Shown here piece by piece: positions 5,627 to 5,689 of a DNA stretch of 5,689 bases; the first letter of the stretch is position 1; each line of letters opens with the position of its first letter. The translations under genes were made by a program, and so were the position numbers. The notes under the pieces were generated by a model. The model had not been told where the DNA came from. It saw nothing but the letters and a program-made list of their open reading frames with translations, and did not search any database. The stretch comes from Prevotellaceae bacterium UBA2757 (lineage in GTDB: Bacteria > Bacteroidota > Bacteroidia > Bacteroidales > Bacteroidaceae), in the NCBI GenBank assembly GCA_002353215.1, contig DEJD01000073.1, positions 1 through 5,689 on the forward strand. The letters are read 5' to 3'.

Positions 5627-5689
5627 GTTAAAACGTTTTTTTTTATCAATTACCAAATTTTTTATGAAATAATCGATTTTTATTTTGTA

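Noticed and set aside
5631..5644. Terminator at the AAAACGTTTT palindrome and T-run
   Set aside because: The palindrome is AT-rich with no loop and no gene ends here inside the window.

Overview
The window looks like a piece of a Bacteroidota chromosome, most likely from the Prevotellaceae/Bacteroidales. This rests on protein wording (RsgA, RibF and the TPR protein read like Bacteroidales versions), the absence of Shine-Dalgarno sequences, and promoter-like sites close to the Bacteroidota consensus TAnnTTTG. No database search was possible, so genus is not claimed.

All five genes lie on the minus strand, so transcription runs from right to left. At the right edge an AT-rich leader (5570-5689) carries a good promoter candidate for ribF (5569-4631), the bifunctional riboflavin kinase/FAD synthetase. 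An 83-bp gap made almost entirely of 7-bp repeats separates it from rsgA (4547-3585), a ribosome-maturation GTPase that appears to start at TTG. The rsgA 3' end overlaps by 35 bp the start of an exported TPR-repeat protein (3619-2786). A 282-bp AT-rich gap follows, with a second heptamer array next to the TPR stop codon and a candidate promoter for the second block. That block is a membrane histidine kinase with almost no sensor domain (2503-1415), followed 19 bp later by an AzgA-like NCS2 purine permease (1395-115). A third heptamer array ends the window at the left.

RibF (FMN/FAD supply) and RsgA (30S maturation) are housekeeping functions. The TPR protein is probably a periplasmic or envelope scaffold of unknown role. 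The kinase and permease are probably co-transcribed, but no response regulator is present, so the regulatory link is inference.

The most unusual signal is the set of three heptameric tandem-repeat arrays (18-119, 2744-2790, 4551-4635). They differ in sequence but share a GTTAG or AATTA core and a strict 7-bp period, and they butt directly against coding ends: three of the five stop codons lie inside or at the edge of an array, and the rsgA start codon lies 3 bp from one. I see no RNA gene, CRISPR array, insertion sequence, phage gene or defence system. Apart from the repeats, the content is ordinary core genome.
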